Under the pieces are notes generated by a model. That model ran no database searches. It had not been told where the DNA came from and saw only the letters and a list, made by a program, of their open reading frames with translations. From the NCBI GenBank assembly GCA_016707685.1, contig JADJHE010000003.1, positions 124,001 to 188,000 on the forward strand: a stretch of DNA of 64,000 bases, written 5' to 3'. This document shows, in pieces, positions 42,003 to 54,297 of the stretch. How positions within the stretch are numbered: the first letter of the stretch is position 1; the number at the start of each line of letters is the position of its first letter. The DNA comes from Bacteroidota bacterium (GTDB lineage Bacteria; Bacteroidota; Bacteroidia; 2-12-FULL-35-15). The position numbers were made by a program, and so were the translations under genes.

Positions 42003-43828
42003 ATGAAAAAATCTTTACTCTCTCTGTTATTTGCAATTCCATTATTTGCAACGGCTCAAACATTTACAAGTACTTCAGGTGGTTCAATTGTCGACAATAC
42101 CGAAGCTTGTTTTCCAATCACTATTAGTGGCTTACCAACGCTAATTGATACCGCTTTTGGTGTTTCACAGGTATGTGTGAATTTGACGCATACATGGGAT
42201 GGGGATATTGATATTAAATTAAAAGCACCCGATGGAACTGTTGTTGTTTTATCAAATAACAATGGCGGTAGTTTGGATAATTATACAAACACCTGTTTTG
42301 CAATGAATGGCGTAAATGGTGGAATTAGTTCTGGAGTTGCTCCATTTACAGGCACGTATGTGCCTAACAATGATATTAATGGTGTAAATAATAATCAAAA
42401 TCCAAATGGAGTTTGGCAGCTGTGTGTAGCAGATGAGGTGCCAGGTGATTCTGGTATCTTCCTTTCTTTTTCCATTACGTTTGCAGCTCATCCTCCCCAA
42501 GGAAGTGGGGTTGTGAATCCAACTGGTCCTTGTAGTGTTTCAAACGGTTTGGCTTGTGAGTGTCCAGATGGTGTAAGTACCAATTGTGATTTATTGCCAG
42601 ATATGACAGCATCTGCTCAAATTATTCAAGCACAACATACAGAAACACCAGGTTTGTTAACCTTGAGTAATGCTACTCCGAACATTGGTTGGGGACCAAT
42701 GGAAATTCATGGTTCCAATTCGTGCTGGTGTGATACTGTTTCAGTAGCATGCTCTACACCACTTTGTCCAGATGGAAGTTATCCTAAACAAAAATTACTT
42801 CAAACCATTTACCATAAAAACAATGGAGTAATTACATCGCATTCGATACCTTAACAACAGGTATGATGAGTTATCATCCTACTCATGGACATATACATGT
42901 TGATAATTGGGCAGAGTTTACATTGCGTACTCCTACTTCAAATCCGGATGCTACTACATGGCCAATTGTTTCTACAGGTTCTAAAGTTTCTTTTTGTTTA
43001 ATTAATCTTGGAGATTGTACCAGTGATTATGGTTATTGCAGAGATGGGAACTACGGACCAATTCTTACACAAGCGAATATTCCTAACTCTCCATTTGGTA
43101 TGGTGAGTGGTTGTGGATCAGATCAAGGAATTTATGTAGGAAATTTAGATATCTACAGTCAAGGAATGGCAGGAATGTCGATTGACCTTACTGGAGTGTG
43201 TAATGGTGATTATTATATAGTATCTGTAACCGACCCAGATAATAATTTTTATGAAACTGATGAAACAAACAATTGGTGTGCTACTCCAATTACATTAACA
43301 CAACAAATACCTGGACCAGTTGGATCATTTACTTATTCTGTTTCTGGTAGCAATGTGCAATTTACAAATTCAGCAAGTGTAAATTATACGTATCAATGGT
43401 ATTTTGGTGATGGTGGAAATTCAACAAACCAAAATCCTTCACATTTATACACAGCAGCTGGTGTGTACAATGTAACAATGATTGTTTATGGGCCATGTGG
43501 AAGCGATACCACAACCCAAATTATTACAATTACAACAGTTGGAATTGAAGAGTCTGCATCAGCAGCAATGGGTTTTAGTGCTTACCCAAATCCAATTTCA
43601 GAAAATACAATCGTTAGTTATTTCTTAAATGAAAAATCAAATGTAACTCTTGAATTGTATAATACACTTGGCCAGAAAGTAAATTCGGTTGAAAGAGGTG
43701 TTCAAACACAAGGATTCTACGAGTTTAATTACAATATGAAAGCATTGAATCTCGAAAATGGGGTGTACATACTTCAAATAAAAACAGAAACACAATCCGC
43801 GACTATCCGGTTGTCGCAATTACATTAA
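42003..43828 (+). CDS. T9SS-secreted lysyl-oxidase-like protein with P-domain and PKD, frame broken once
   Basis: Secreted protein of about 608 residues. A signal peptide (MKKSLLSLLFAIPLFATA, cleavage before Q) is followed by a P/Homo B domain (about 20-165; VSQVCVNLTHTWDGDIDIKL, NGVWQLCVADEVPGDSG). Next is a lysyl-oxidase-like domain (LPDMTASAQI, later MSYHPTHGHIHVDNWAEFTL with the copper His residues, and GDYYIVSVTDPDNNFYETD). A PKD domain (YQWYFGDGGNST) and a type A sorting domain (YPNPISENTIVSY) end it. The frame shifts by +2 near 42835-42845, where a gc insertion turns a SFDTLTTG reading into a premature stop. Start is set at 42003 rather than the TTG at 41952. Lysyl oxidases are copper/quinone amine oxidases; activity here is inferred. 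Confidence 0.85.
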
Positions 43829-43850
43829 ACGATTAAAAATCAAATATTTA

Positions 43851-43886
43851 ACAAAGCCCATAAACAATTTATGGGCTTTGTTGTTT
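43851..43886 (+). terminator. Terminator after the lysyl-oxidase-like gene
   Basis: A perfect 14-bp stem, acaaagcccataaa with tttatgggctttgt, a 3-nt loop, and a following tgttttt run. Confidence 0.93.
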
Positions 43887-43943
43887 TTAGAAACGGCCAT
43901 AGTCGAATGTTACCGCTGGTTTATCGAATTGTTAATTACTTTT

Positions 43944-43975
43944 TTTGGTTAAAAGATATCGAAGGGCTACTTTTG
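43944..43975 (+). promoter_or_regulatory. Promoter of the repeat-rich T9SS gene at 44039
   Basis: TTTG (43944-43947), a 20-nt spacer and a perfect TACTTTTG (43968-43975). This is the cleanest match to the Bacteroidota promoter consensus in the window. The leader to the ATG is about 60 nt. Confidence 0.7.
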
Positions 43976-44038
43976 TTGTCTTATTTATTGAAATCATTGA
44001 ATACTTTTTTAATTGAATAATAACTAAACAATAATAAA

Positions 44039-47000
44039 ATGATAAAAAATTACAAATTGAAAACATCCATCGCATTTGCTTTGGTTTGTTTTTTAATCGC
44101 TTTTACAAGCTTAAAGGCGCAAGTAAGTGCATATTCGTTTTCTAGTTCAGCAGGTGTTTATACACCCATTGCAGGAGGAACAAACAATGCATCAACTTCT
44201 GCAACTGTAATAGATGATAATGTATATACGAATCAACCAATTGGTTTTACATTCAGATATGATGGTGTTGATTATACTGCATTTGGAATGAATGGAAACG
44301 GATGGATTTCTTTGGGGGCTACAGCTCCAGCAAGTTCAACTACACCATTGTCTGGAGGAACTACAAATAATGTAATTAGTGCTGCAGGAACAGATTTATT
44401 GGGAAGATTGCACTCTACTGCAAACAGAACAACTGGTACGAATCAAATTACAGTTACAGCAGGTGATTATAGTGCTTATCAAGTTGGAGATGCTGTAACA
44501 GGTACGGGAATACCAGCTGGATCGACTATTACAGCTATCGCAGGGAATGTATTTACAATTAGTAACAATGCGACTAGTAATGGTACTGGTTTTAATTTTA
44601 GAGTTTACAAGCCTACTACAGGAATTCGTTTTGAGACAATAGGCTTAGCTCCAAATAGAAAATTAGTGGTTCAGTGGAGCAACTTTGCTCGTTATTCTAC
44701 AGCAGGGGGATCTGTTGCAGATAATATTAGTTTTCAAATTGTTTTGACAGAAACTACAAATGCTATTGATGTTATATATAATATTCCAACTGCATCAACA
44801 TTTGCTACATACCCTTCATTTCAAGTTGGTTTAAGAGGTGCATCTAATGCAGATTTTAACAATAGAAAAACAACAACCGATTGGAGTGCAACTACAGCCG
44901 GAACAGTTAATACTGACAACAATTCACTTACGGCAACTGTATTTCCTGTTAACGGACAAACATATTCTTGGGTGCCACCAGTACCATGTGCAGGCACTCC
45001 TGCTGCAGGAACAACTGCAGGTCCGGTAGGAGCATGTCCAAGCGTAAACTTCGGATTAAGTTTAACGGGTGCAACATCTGGTGTAACAGGGTTAACTTAC
45101 CAATGGCAATCATCTCCTGATGGCCTTACATATACAAATATTGCAGCAACAACAGCTACAGCTACAGTAAATCAAACTGCTGTAACGTATTACCAATGTA
45201 TTGTAACTTGTTCGAATGGCGGTGCTGCTGATACATCTGCAGCGTTATTAGTTCCGATGAGCTCATTCTTAAATTGTTATTGCTCTTCTGGATTAACTAC
45301 TACAGGTGGTGGCGGTGATATCGTTACAAATGTAGTTTTAACTAATTCTATTCCTGTATCTTTAACACAAGCTTCAGGGGGAGCAGCTCCGTGGTTTACT
45401 TCTTACAATAATACACCTTTGGACTTATTACGAGGAACTACAAATAATACTGTTGCAATTACAATGGGTACTGATGGTACACAATGGAGTGCTGCATGGG
45501 TAGATTGGAATCAAAATGGGTCTTTTGAGGCGTCAGAAAATATTGGTTTGGCTAGTGCAGCAGCATTAGCAAGTGCAACGGTTACATATACTTTTGCCGT
45601 ACCGGCAAATGCTGTTTTGGGTAATACTCGTATCCGTGTAAGAGGTGGTAGTGATGGTGCTTATACAGCAGCAGGCGCATGTGCAGGAATAGGATATGGT
45701 GAAACAGAAGATTATATTGTAAACATTATTTGTCCAACAATTACTGCTCCTATTGTTACAGGTGCTTCTATTTGTTCAGGAAATACAGCAACAGTTTCTG
45801 CAATTCCTTCATTAACAGGATCAACACTTACATGGTTTGATGCTGCAAGTGGTGGAGCTAATTTAGGAACCGGTGCATCATACACAACTCCAGTTTTGAC
45901 AGCAACTACATCATATTGGGTTGAAGAATCAATCCCTGGTTGTGCAGCTAGTCCTCGTTCACAAGCTGATGCAACAGTTATTCCTGTAGGTGCAGTTTTA
46001 ACGCCCATAGATGTTACATGTAATGGTGGTAGTGATGGTTCTTTTGCATTGGGCGCTGTTAATTGTGGAACAACTCCTTTCGATTATTCAGTGAATGGTG
46101 GTTCATTTGGTGCAATTCCAACAAACTTAGTTGCAGGAACATATTCAGTAGTTATTAGAGATGCTTCTTTAGGTTTAAGTGCTCCTATATCAGTAGTGGT
46201 TGGTCAACCAACATGGACTATTAATAATCCAACAGCATCAAATATTTCTACTTGTCAAGGTTCTGTAAGTGCAATTCTGACGGCAAATGCAACGCTAAAT
46301 CCTTTGGCAACCGGAACTCAAACATTAACATTTGGTTTATCTGCTCAACCAACAGAAGTAAGTGGTGGTAGTACATTCCCAGCAATTGCTACAACTCCTA
46401 ATATTATTAGTTCTGCAACATTAACAGCTTTACCAGTAGGTGCAGTTGTTACGGGTGTAACATTCTCGTTCCCTAATTTAACACCAACAGGTGGATCTTT
46501 TGGAAATGATGTTGGATTCGGATTTACTGGTGCTGTTTCTACAGGTTATGCTGCTGGAATTGGTGCGCCTGCTGCAGCTGCAAATTTTAACTACAATAGC
46601 ACACTTGCTATTGGTTCTGTAAATATTGCAGGTGGAACAGTGAACTTAAATTATTACGATTTATATGCAGATAATGCTGGTTCTGAATGTACATTCCCAA
46701 CAGGTGCTTCTGTAGCAACAATGACAATTAACTATACATATCCAACTCAAGCTTCTATTTCATGGTGGGATGCTGCATCAAGCGGAACGCAACTTGGACT
46801 TGGAAATACTTTAGAGTCAGTTGGAACAAGTGTTTTAGCAAACACTACTACTCCTGGAACTTATAATTTTTATGCTCAAGGAAATAATTTAGGTTGTACA
46901 AGTGCTGCAAGAACTTTGGTAACAGTTACGGTAAAACCTACAACAACAGGTTCACAAACGTTAACGGTATGTGCAGGAGGTTCAGTAACAGTAGGAACAA

Positions 47001-48510
47001 CAACGCATACAACAACTGGTGTATTTACTGATGTAATTACTGGTTCTAATGGTTGCGATAGTACAGTAACAACTAACTTAACTGTATCTCCAGCAATAAC
47101 AGGTTCACAAACGTTAACAGTATGTGCAGGTGGTTCAGTAACAGTAGGAACAACAACTCATAATACAACAGGTGTATTTACAGATGTATTATTAGCAGCA
47201 AATGGTTGCGATAGTACAGTAACAACTAACTTAACAGTGTCTCCAGCAATTACAGGTTCACAAACAGTAACAGTATGTGCAGGTGGTTCAGTAACAGTAG
47301 AACAACAACTCATAACACAACAGGTGTGTTTAGATGTAATTATTAGCAGCAAATGGTTGCGATAGTACAGTAACAACTAACTTAACTGTATCTCCTGCAA
47401 TTACAGGTTCACAAACAGTAACAGTATGTGCAGGTGGTTCGGTAACGGTAGGAACAACAACTCATAATACAACAGGTGTATTTACAGATGTAGTGAGCAG
47501 CAAATGGTTGCGATAGTACAGTAACAACAAATTTAACAGTATCACCAGCAATTACAGGTTCACAAACAGTAACTGTATGTGCAGGTGGTTCAGTAACAGT
47601 AGGAACAAATACATACACAACTACAGGAACTTACAATGATTTATATGTAGGTGGAGCAGCAAATGGTTGTGATAGTACATATGTAACTAACTTAACAGTA
47701 TCTCCAGCAATTACAGGTTCACAAACAGTAACTGTATGTGCAGGTGGCTCAGTAACAGTAGGAACAAATACATACACAACTACAGGAACTTACAATGATT
47801 TATATGTAGGTGGTGCAGCAAACGGTTGCGATAGTACTTACGTTACAAATTTAACAGTATCTCCAGCAATAACAGGTTCACAAACAGTAACAGTATGTGC
47901 AGGTGGTTCAGTAACAGTAGGAACAAATACATATAGTACAACAGGTACTTATAATGACTTATATGTAGGTGGAGCAGCAAACGGTTGCGATAGTACTTAT
48001 GTTACTAACTTAACTGTTTTAGGTGCACTGGATCTTACAACTTCAGTTGTAGGTAATGTAATTACTGCTACATCTTCTACTGCAACGTATCAATGGTTAG
48101 ATTGCGATAATGCAAATGCAATCATAGCTGGTGAAACATCACAATCGTTTACAGCTACTGCAAGTGGTAATTACTCAGTAATTATTACTGAAGGTGGAAC
48201 TTGTTCTGATACTTCAGCTTGTGTGAATGTAATTGTAACTGGTATAGCATCTAATGCTGCTCAAGTTGTTTCAATTTATCCAAATCCATCTAATGGAGTG
48301 TTTACATTGAATATTAACAATGCAGCAAGCAATCAAGTTGTTATTTCAATCATGGATATACAAGGAAAAGTTGTTTATAGCGAATCAGATAAAAATGTAT
48401 CTGCTCAATACAACAAACAAATTAATTTAACCAATTTAGCAAAAGGAATTTACTATGTGAAATTGAACATAGGTTCTGAAGTTCAAATCCAAAAATTGAT
48501 TATTCAATAA
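44039..48510 (+). CDS. Large T9SS-secreted repeat protein with GEVED and SprB-like domains, frame broken in repeats
   Basis: Secreted protein of about 1,490 residues, read in three frames: 44039 to about 47300, then about 47300-47510, then about 47515-48510. A signal peptide (ending FTSLKAQ) is followed by a beta-rich N-domain (NQPIGFTFRYDGVDYTAFG, GNGWISLG), an Ig-like unit (YQWQSSPDGLTY), a GEVED domain (WNQNGSFEASENIG, YGETEDYIVNI) and an SprB-like unit (IDVTCNGGSDGSFALG). It ends with a tandem 51/53-residue repeat array, an Ig-like part and a type A sorting domain (IYPNPSNGVFTLNI, ending KLIIQ). Losses of 2 nt in each of two repeat units, apparently combinations of one-base indels, cause the shifts. 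The function is probably surface adhesion; the ligand is unknown. Confidence 0.85.
46947..48003 (+). repeat. Tandem 153/159-bp coding repeats
   Basis: The word ggttcacaaac starts at about 46949, 47102, 47255, 47406, 47557, 47716 and 47875. The spacings are 153, 153, 151, 151, 159 and 159 bp. The 153-bp units encode GTTTHNTTGVFTDV-type sequence; the 159-bp units encode a variant with GTNTYTTTGTYNDLYVGG. The two 151-bp units carry the frame shifts. Confidence 0.92.
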
Positions 48511-48522
48511 TAATAAAAACCT

Positions 48523-48556
48523 AAAAAGCTCCAAACATTTGTTTGGAGCTTTTTTG
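48523..48556 (+). terminator. Terminator after the repeat-rich T9SS gene
   Basis: A 14-bp stem, aaaaagctccaaac (48523-48536) with gtttggagcttttt (48541-48554), an attt loop and further T. Confidence 0.93.
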
Positions 48557-48585
48557 TCTTTATAAAGTAACTAAATTCCCATACA

Positions 48586-51500
48586 ATGAAAAAAAATAAC
48601 CCCACAAAACGTAAGCTAGAATTGCTATTCGCTTGTTTTAGTGTTTTGTTGTCGACTGTGCTTATAGCTCAGCCTTTAACAACAACATTTACAAATAACA
48701 ATGGAAATTCAGAGATCACATTTAATTTTCAAAATACAAATGCGTATGATGTTCAGATTACCGAAATATCATCTATCACTGGTAACAGTGGCGCCAATAC
48801 AGGGGAGTTGTGGTACAAGCCAACAGCCATTGCAGGAGCACCAGGTGCAATTTCTGCCGCAAACGGTTGGACACAAGTTGGAACACAAGCATTTACTGGG
48901 GTTGCAAACACTACAACTTCTACTCCTCAATTGATGATGTCGGGTTTGGCATTGATCGTGCCAGCAGGAGCTACCTATGGTATTACCTATGCATGTAACA
49001 ATCTTCGTTACTCAACATTAGCGGCTGGGACATATACAATTCCTGGTGGTGGTTGTAATTTGATTACAGGTACAAATATTGGTTATGGAGGTGCATTACC
49101 TCCAGCTGTTCCAGCAAATACACCTCGTGGATTTATTGGTTCTGTTAATTTTATTGCTGCTGTTCCTTGCGCAGGAACACCTGATCCCGGTACAGCTTTA
49201 ATTTCTACTACTAGTGGATGTGTTGGTAGTTCAATCAATTTGTCAGCTACAGGTGTTACTGCAAGTTCTGGAATAACTTATCAATGGGAATCATCTCCTG
49301 ATAATTTAGCATGGTCACCAATTGTTGGTGCAACAACAGCTAATTATTCAACAACATCTTTAGCAGGAACTACATACTATCGTATTGTAACAACTTGTTC
49401 GAATGGTGGTGCAATAAATAACTCTAATTCAGTTTCTTTTGTTGGTACAGCGTGCACTCCTACAAATATCCCAGCTACAGGGTCATCAATAATAGCCTGT
49501 GGAACCAATACAAGTTTATACGATGATGGTGGACCAGCAGGTAATTATGCTGTTAGTGCATCTGGCTATACGGTATTACAAAATTCAGGAACAGGAATTA
49601 TTACTTTAAGTGGAACCTATTCTGGTGTTGAAACATGTTGCGATAATATTCGAATTTATGATGGTGTTGGAACAGGTGGAACCTTATTGTTTACCTATGG
49701 TGCAACTGGTGCTGGAACAATTACCACATTTGTATCCGCTCCTGGTCAATCAATAACTGTTCAGTTAAATTCTGATGGTTCTGTTCAAGGTGCAGGGTTT
49801 GCTTTTCAAGCAATTTATTCTGGAGCTTGTGCTGTTTGTTTAGGAACACCTACTGCTGGTGCCACTGCTTCTGTTCCAGCAAGTGTAAATATTGGACAAT
49901 CGTTCACGTTGTCATTAGCAGGTGCAGGTATTGAATCTGGTTTAACTTATCAATGGCAATCTTCTCCTGATGGTATTTCTTATACAGATATTTTAGGTGC
50001 AACAGCATCCACTTATACTGGTACAGAAACAGCATCTACATATTACCAATGTATTGTAACATGTACTGCTTCTGGTTTTTCAGATACCAACTCCTTTGCA
50101 AGTTCCTTTTAATAATGTACTAACCATGACAAATGGTTCGGTTACGGTTTGTAATTTGAGTTTTTATGATAGTGGTGGAGCAACTGGTGACTATAGTAAT
50201 AGTGAAACGTATACACTTACAGTATATCCTTCAACACCAGGTTCTTCTATTCAGGCAATATTCAATGCTTTTTCAGTTGAAACTTGCTGCGATGATTTAA
50301 CAATTTATGATGGAAATAGTACTGCAGCTCCATTAATTGGAACATATACAGCTTCTCCAGGAACAATTTTGTCAACTGCGCTTGATGGAAGTTTAACATT
50401 TGTGTTTTCATCTGATGGTTCAGTAGCTAATCCAGGCTGGGATGCAACATTAAATTGTGTTACACCTTGTGCTGGAACTCCAGTAGCAGGAGCAACTGCA
50501 TCAACTGATAGTACAGTTTGTTCTGGTGCTGATTTTACATTGAGTTTAGTAGGTGCATCAATAGCATCAGGAATAACTTATCAATGGCAATCATCCCCTG
50601 ATGGAATTACATATGCTGACATAACTGGCGCTACCAATTTTACTTATACAGGAAACCAAGCTAGCGTAACATATTACCAATGTATTGTTACATGTACAAA
50701 TGGAGGAGCTGCTGATACGTCATCTGCTTTACAAATTATTATGAATTCATATGTAAATTGTTATTGTGTAAGCACTGCAACAACTACTGATGATGAAGAA
50801 ATTCTAAATGTGACATTAGGATCAATTAATAATACATCTACTTGTGCAACAACAGGTGGTCCAGGTTCTGTGTTAAATCAATATTCTGATTATACAACAT
50901 TGGTAACGGCTCCTAATTTAGCAATCAGCGCGTCTTACCCAGTATCGTTGCAAATTGGAACTTGTGGTGGAACCTTTACAAATTCTACCCGCATTTTTAT
51001 TGATTTTAATCAAAATGGTTTATTTACAGATCCAGGTGAAACCGTTTATACATCTGCTGTAGGAACAGCAGGTGCACATACTGAGTCTGGAACAATTGCA
51101 ATTCCTTTAACAGCTCTTCCTGGAGCTACACGTATGCGAGTTGTAAATGTAGAAACAGGAACACCAACAAGTATAACTCCATGTGGAACTTATGGTTTTG
51201 GTGAAACAGAAGACTATTTAGTAAACATAGTTCCATTACCAGCAAATCCACCAACACCAGTTCAGGATTTAACTCCTCCAACTTGTGCTGCAGGAACAGC
51301 ATTAACAGTTCCTGGTTCTCCAGCAATTGGTGATGCATGGTATTGGCAAACTGCTGCTAATGGAACTAGTACAACAAATCCAGTTAGCGGTCCGTACACT
51401 GTATTTTTAAATGGAACTTATTATGTTAGAACATATAATGCAACATACAATGTATGGTCTGCAAATTCAGATTCGGTTGTAGTTACCAATATGCCTTTAG

Positions 51501-54169
51501 CAGCATTACCTCCTGCTCCAACTGCTGCTGCAAGTCCAGCATGTTTGAATACTGCAATATCTATTGCTAGCCCAGCTCCAGGAATAGCTTATTTCTGGCA
51601 AGGAACAACTGTTAATGGAACAAGCATTGTTCAAAATGCAAGTACACCATATACAGCAAATGCAACAGGAACATATTATGTTTCTGCATACGACTCAACT
51701 ACTTCTTGTTGGTCGAATACAAATGGAGTAGCTGTTATAATTGATACTTTTGTTCCACAAGCACCCGTTGCTTCAGCTGATGTTTCAATTTGTGCAGGAA
51801 CATCTTCTGCTCTAGTTTCTGCAACTGCTGCTGGTTCGGGATCACAAACTGTTACTTTTGGAACCAATTTAGTTTCTTCAGGAACAGGCACAACTACTTA
51901 CACAGCAACTATTCCTGCTTTACCACTTGGAGCAACTATTACTGGTACACAATTAGAAATAATGGGCGCAACAGCAAATGGTGGTTCTTTTAGAAGTGAA
52001 ATTAGAGTTGCTTTATCTGGTGCAATTGCATTAGCTCCTACTCAAATTTCAGCACTGGCATCAGCAGGATTAATAACTCCTGATCCAATTCTTACAGTTG
52101 CTGATCCTTTAATTGCTGGTGGCGCTGTAAGTCTTTTATTAACTGAAACATTTGATGATGGAGGTAATGATGCAACATTTACTGAAATTCGATTGATAAT
52201 CAATTATACGTTGCCTCCTACTACTATTTCTTGGTTTAATGCAGCAACAGCAGGAACATCATTAGGAACTGTTAGCCCTTTTGAAACTGTTGGCACAGCA
52301 GTATTACCGAATACATCTACAGCTGGGACATATACATTCTTTGTTGAAGCAATCTCTGGATCTTGTTCAAGTACATCGAGAGATTCCGTTGCTGTCATTG
52401 TAAATGCATTACCTGTATTAACATTAAATGATACAGCAGTGTGTACCGGTTCTACTTATACTATTAATGCACAAAATGCAGGTAGTACTTATGTTTGGAA
52501 TACTACAGAAACAACACAATCTATTTCTGTAACACTTGGTGGATTGTATTTTGTTGATATTACAACTGCTGCTGGTTGTGTTGCAAGAGATAGCATAAAT
52601 CTTGTTTTAAACTCATTGCCAGTTGTAAATTTAGGTGCTGATGTTGCTTTTTGTGCTGGCGATTCAATTACTTTGGATGCAGGAAATACAGGGATGAATT
52701 ATTTGTGGAACAATACTGGTGCTTCTACTACTCAAACAATTAACGCATCACAAACAGGTAACTACATTGCAATAGTTACAAATCCTGCTACTTTGTGTTC
52801 AAATGCTGATACCATTTTAGTAACAGTAAATGCAAATCCTGTTCAAAATTTAGGTGCTGACACAACACAATGTGCTGGTGCAATTACGCTTGATGCAGGT
52901 GCTGGTAACAATGATTATTTGTGGAATGATAATTCAATTGCACAAACTTTTATTGCAAGTGCAAGTGGTACATATTCGGTTTTAGTTACAGATTCAATTA
53001 CAGGTTGTTTTTCAAACGACACGGTTGTTGTTACCATCAATCCATTGCCAACTGTTGATTTAGGATTAGATTCAGTACAATGTGGTGGTGGAATAGCATT
53101 GGATGCTGGAAATGTAGGAGCAACATATTTGTGGAGCGACTCAACTACAGCACAAACATTAACGGCAACTACAACTGCCCAATATTATGTTACTGTAACA
53201 AACACGTTTGCTTGTTCTTCAACTGATAGTGTTAGTATTGTTATTCTTAATCTTCCTGTAGTTAATTTAGGTAGCGATTCAACACAATGTGGTGGAGGAA
53301 TTGTACTTGATGCAGGTGCTGGAAATAATGACTATTTATGGAGTGATAACACAATCGCTCAAACATTAACTGTATTTGTTACTGGCCAATATTCTGTTAC
53401 AGTAACAGACACTGTATCTGGATGTATTGCAAATGATACAATTAACATTTCATTAAATCAATATCCTGTTGTGAATTTAGGTGCTGATACAACACAATGT
53501 GCAGGGACAATTGTTTTAGATGCTGATAACGCAGGCGTTTCTTTCTTGTGGAGCAATACTGCAACAACGCAAACAACTACAGTTACTACATCTGGTCAAT
53601 ACAGTGTTGCTGTTACAGCTGCTGGTTGTACAACAAATGATACAATTAACGTAACAATTAACTTGTTGCCTTTAGTAGGATTGAGTCCATTTACTACACC
53701 AATTTGTAATGACCTAACGGCATATGTATTGACAAATGGAAATCCAGTTGGTGGTGTTTATTCTGGTTCAAATGTTACAGGTAATACATTTAATTCAGTT
53801 GCGGCTGGAGTTGGATCTCATCCAATTACTTATACTGTAACTGATACAAATAGTTGTTCAAATTCTTCTACTCAAAACATTACTGTTCAAAGTTGTACTG
53901 GTATTGAAGAGCTGAATGCATATGAAGTTGTTGTGTATCCAAATCCAACAAGTGGAGTATTTACTATTGCAATCAAAAATGCAAACATTGATGAATTAAT
54001 CATCAGCGTAGTAGATATTCAAGGGAAAGAAGTATTTGGTTCAAGAGAAAGCAATATTACTGCCGACTACAACAAACAAATCAATTTAGAAGGTTTATCA
54101 AAAGGCATGTACTACATTAAATTGAGCACAGGTGCTGATGTTAAGATTCAAAAACTGATTGTTCAATAG
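48586..54169 (+). CDS. Very large T9SS-secreted protein with CUB, GEVED and Ig-like repeats, frame broken once
   Basis: Secreted protein of about 1,860 residues, read as 48586 to about 50085 and then onward one frame over to 54169. A signal peptide (ending STVLIAQ) precedes a beta-rich N-domain, Ig-like units (YQWESSPDNLAW, YQWQSSPDGISY) and two CUB-like domains: ETCCDNIRIYDGVGTGGTL (about 49630) and ETCCDDLTIYDGNSTAAPL (about 50280). A GEVED domain follows (IFIDFNQNGLFTDPGE, GFGETEDYLVNI), then at least six 70-residue Ig-like repeats (about 52407-53670) and a type A sorting domain ending KLIVQ. An extra A in gataccaactcc explains the +1 shift near 50085. CUB domains bind proteins or glycans in other systems; the target here is unknown. 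Confidence 0.85.
52407..53670 (+). repeat. Six Ig-like coding repeats of about 70 residues
   Basis: Units start at LPVLTLND, LPVVNLGAD, NPVQNLGAD, LPTVDLGLD, LPVVNLGSD and YPVVNLGAD, and share a LDAGNxGxxYLW core, a GxYxVxVT strand and a Cys. Lengths vary slightly, so this is an old array with less sequence identity than the 243-bp array at the left edge of the window. Confidence 0.85.
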
Positions 54170-54188
54170 CGAAACAGTAATAAATTTT

Positions 54189-54224
54189 AAAATGCCCAAC
54201 CTAATTAGGTTGGGCATTTTTTTT
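54189..54224 (+). terminator. Terminator after the CUB/GEVED gene
   Basis: A 14-bp stem, aaaatgcccaacct with aggttgggcatttt, around an aatt loop, followed by a T-run. Confidence 0.93.
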
Positions 54225-54270
54225 AGTAAGATTCTGAAAAAAAAGTTTTTTTCAGAAATGCAGTATAGAT

Positions 54271-54278
54271 TACATTTG
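54271..54278 (+). promoter_or_regulatory. -7 element upstream of the fibrinogen-like gene
   Basis: TACATTTG is a perfect TAnnTTTG match 19 nt before the ATG at 54298. The upstream T-rich run ending in TTTC gives only a weak -33 element with a 17-nt spacer. Confidence 0.5.
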
Positions 54279-54297
54279 TAGTATAAAAAATAAGAAA

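Noticed and set aside
42863..43828. Separate gene starting at 42863
   Set aside because: It lacks a signal peptide and completes the lysyl-oxidase-like domain started in the upstream frame.
46947..48003. CRISPR-like interpretation of the 153/159-bp repeats
   Set aside because: No short direct repeat plus unique spacer structure, and no cas genes in the window.
50096..54169. Separate gene starting at 50096
   Set aside because: Its first residues continue the preceding protein after a one-base shift, with no signal peptide or start context.
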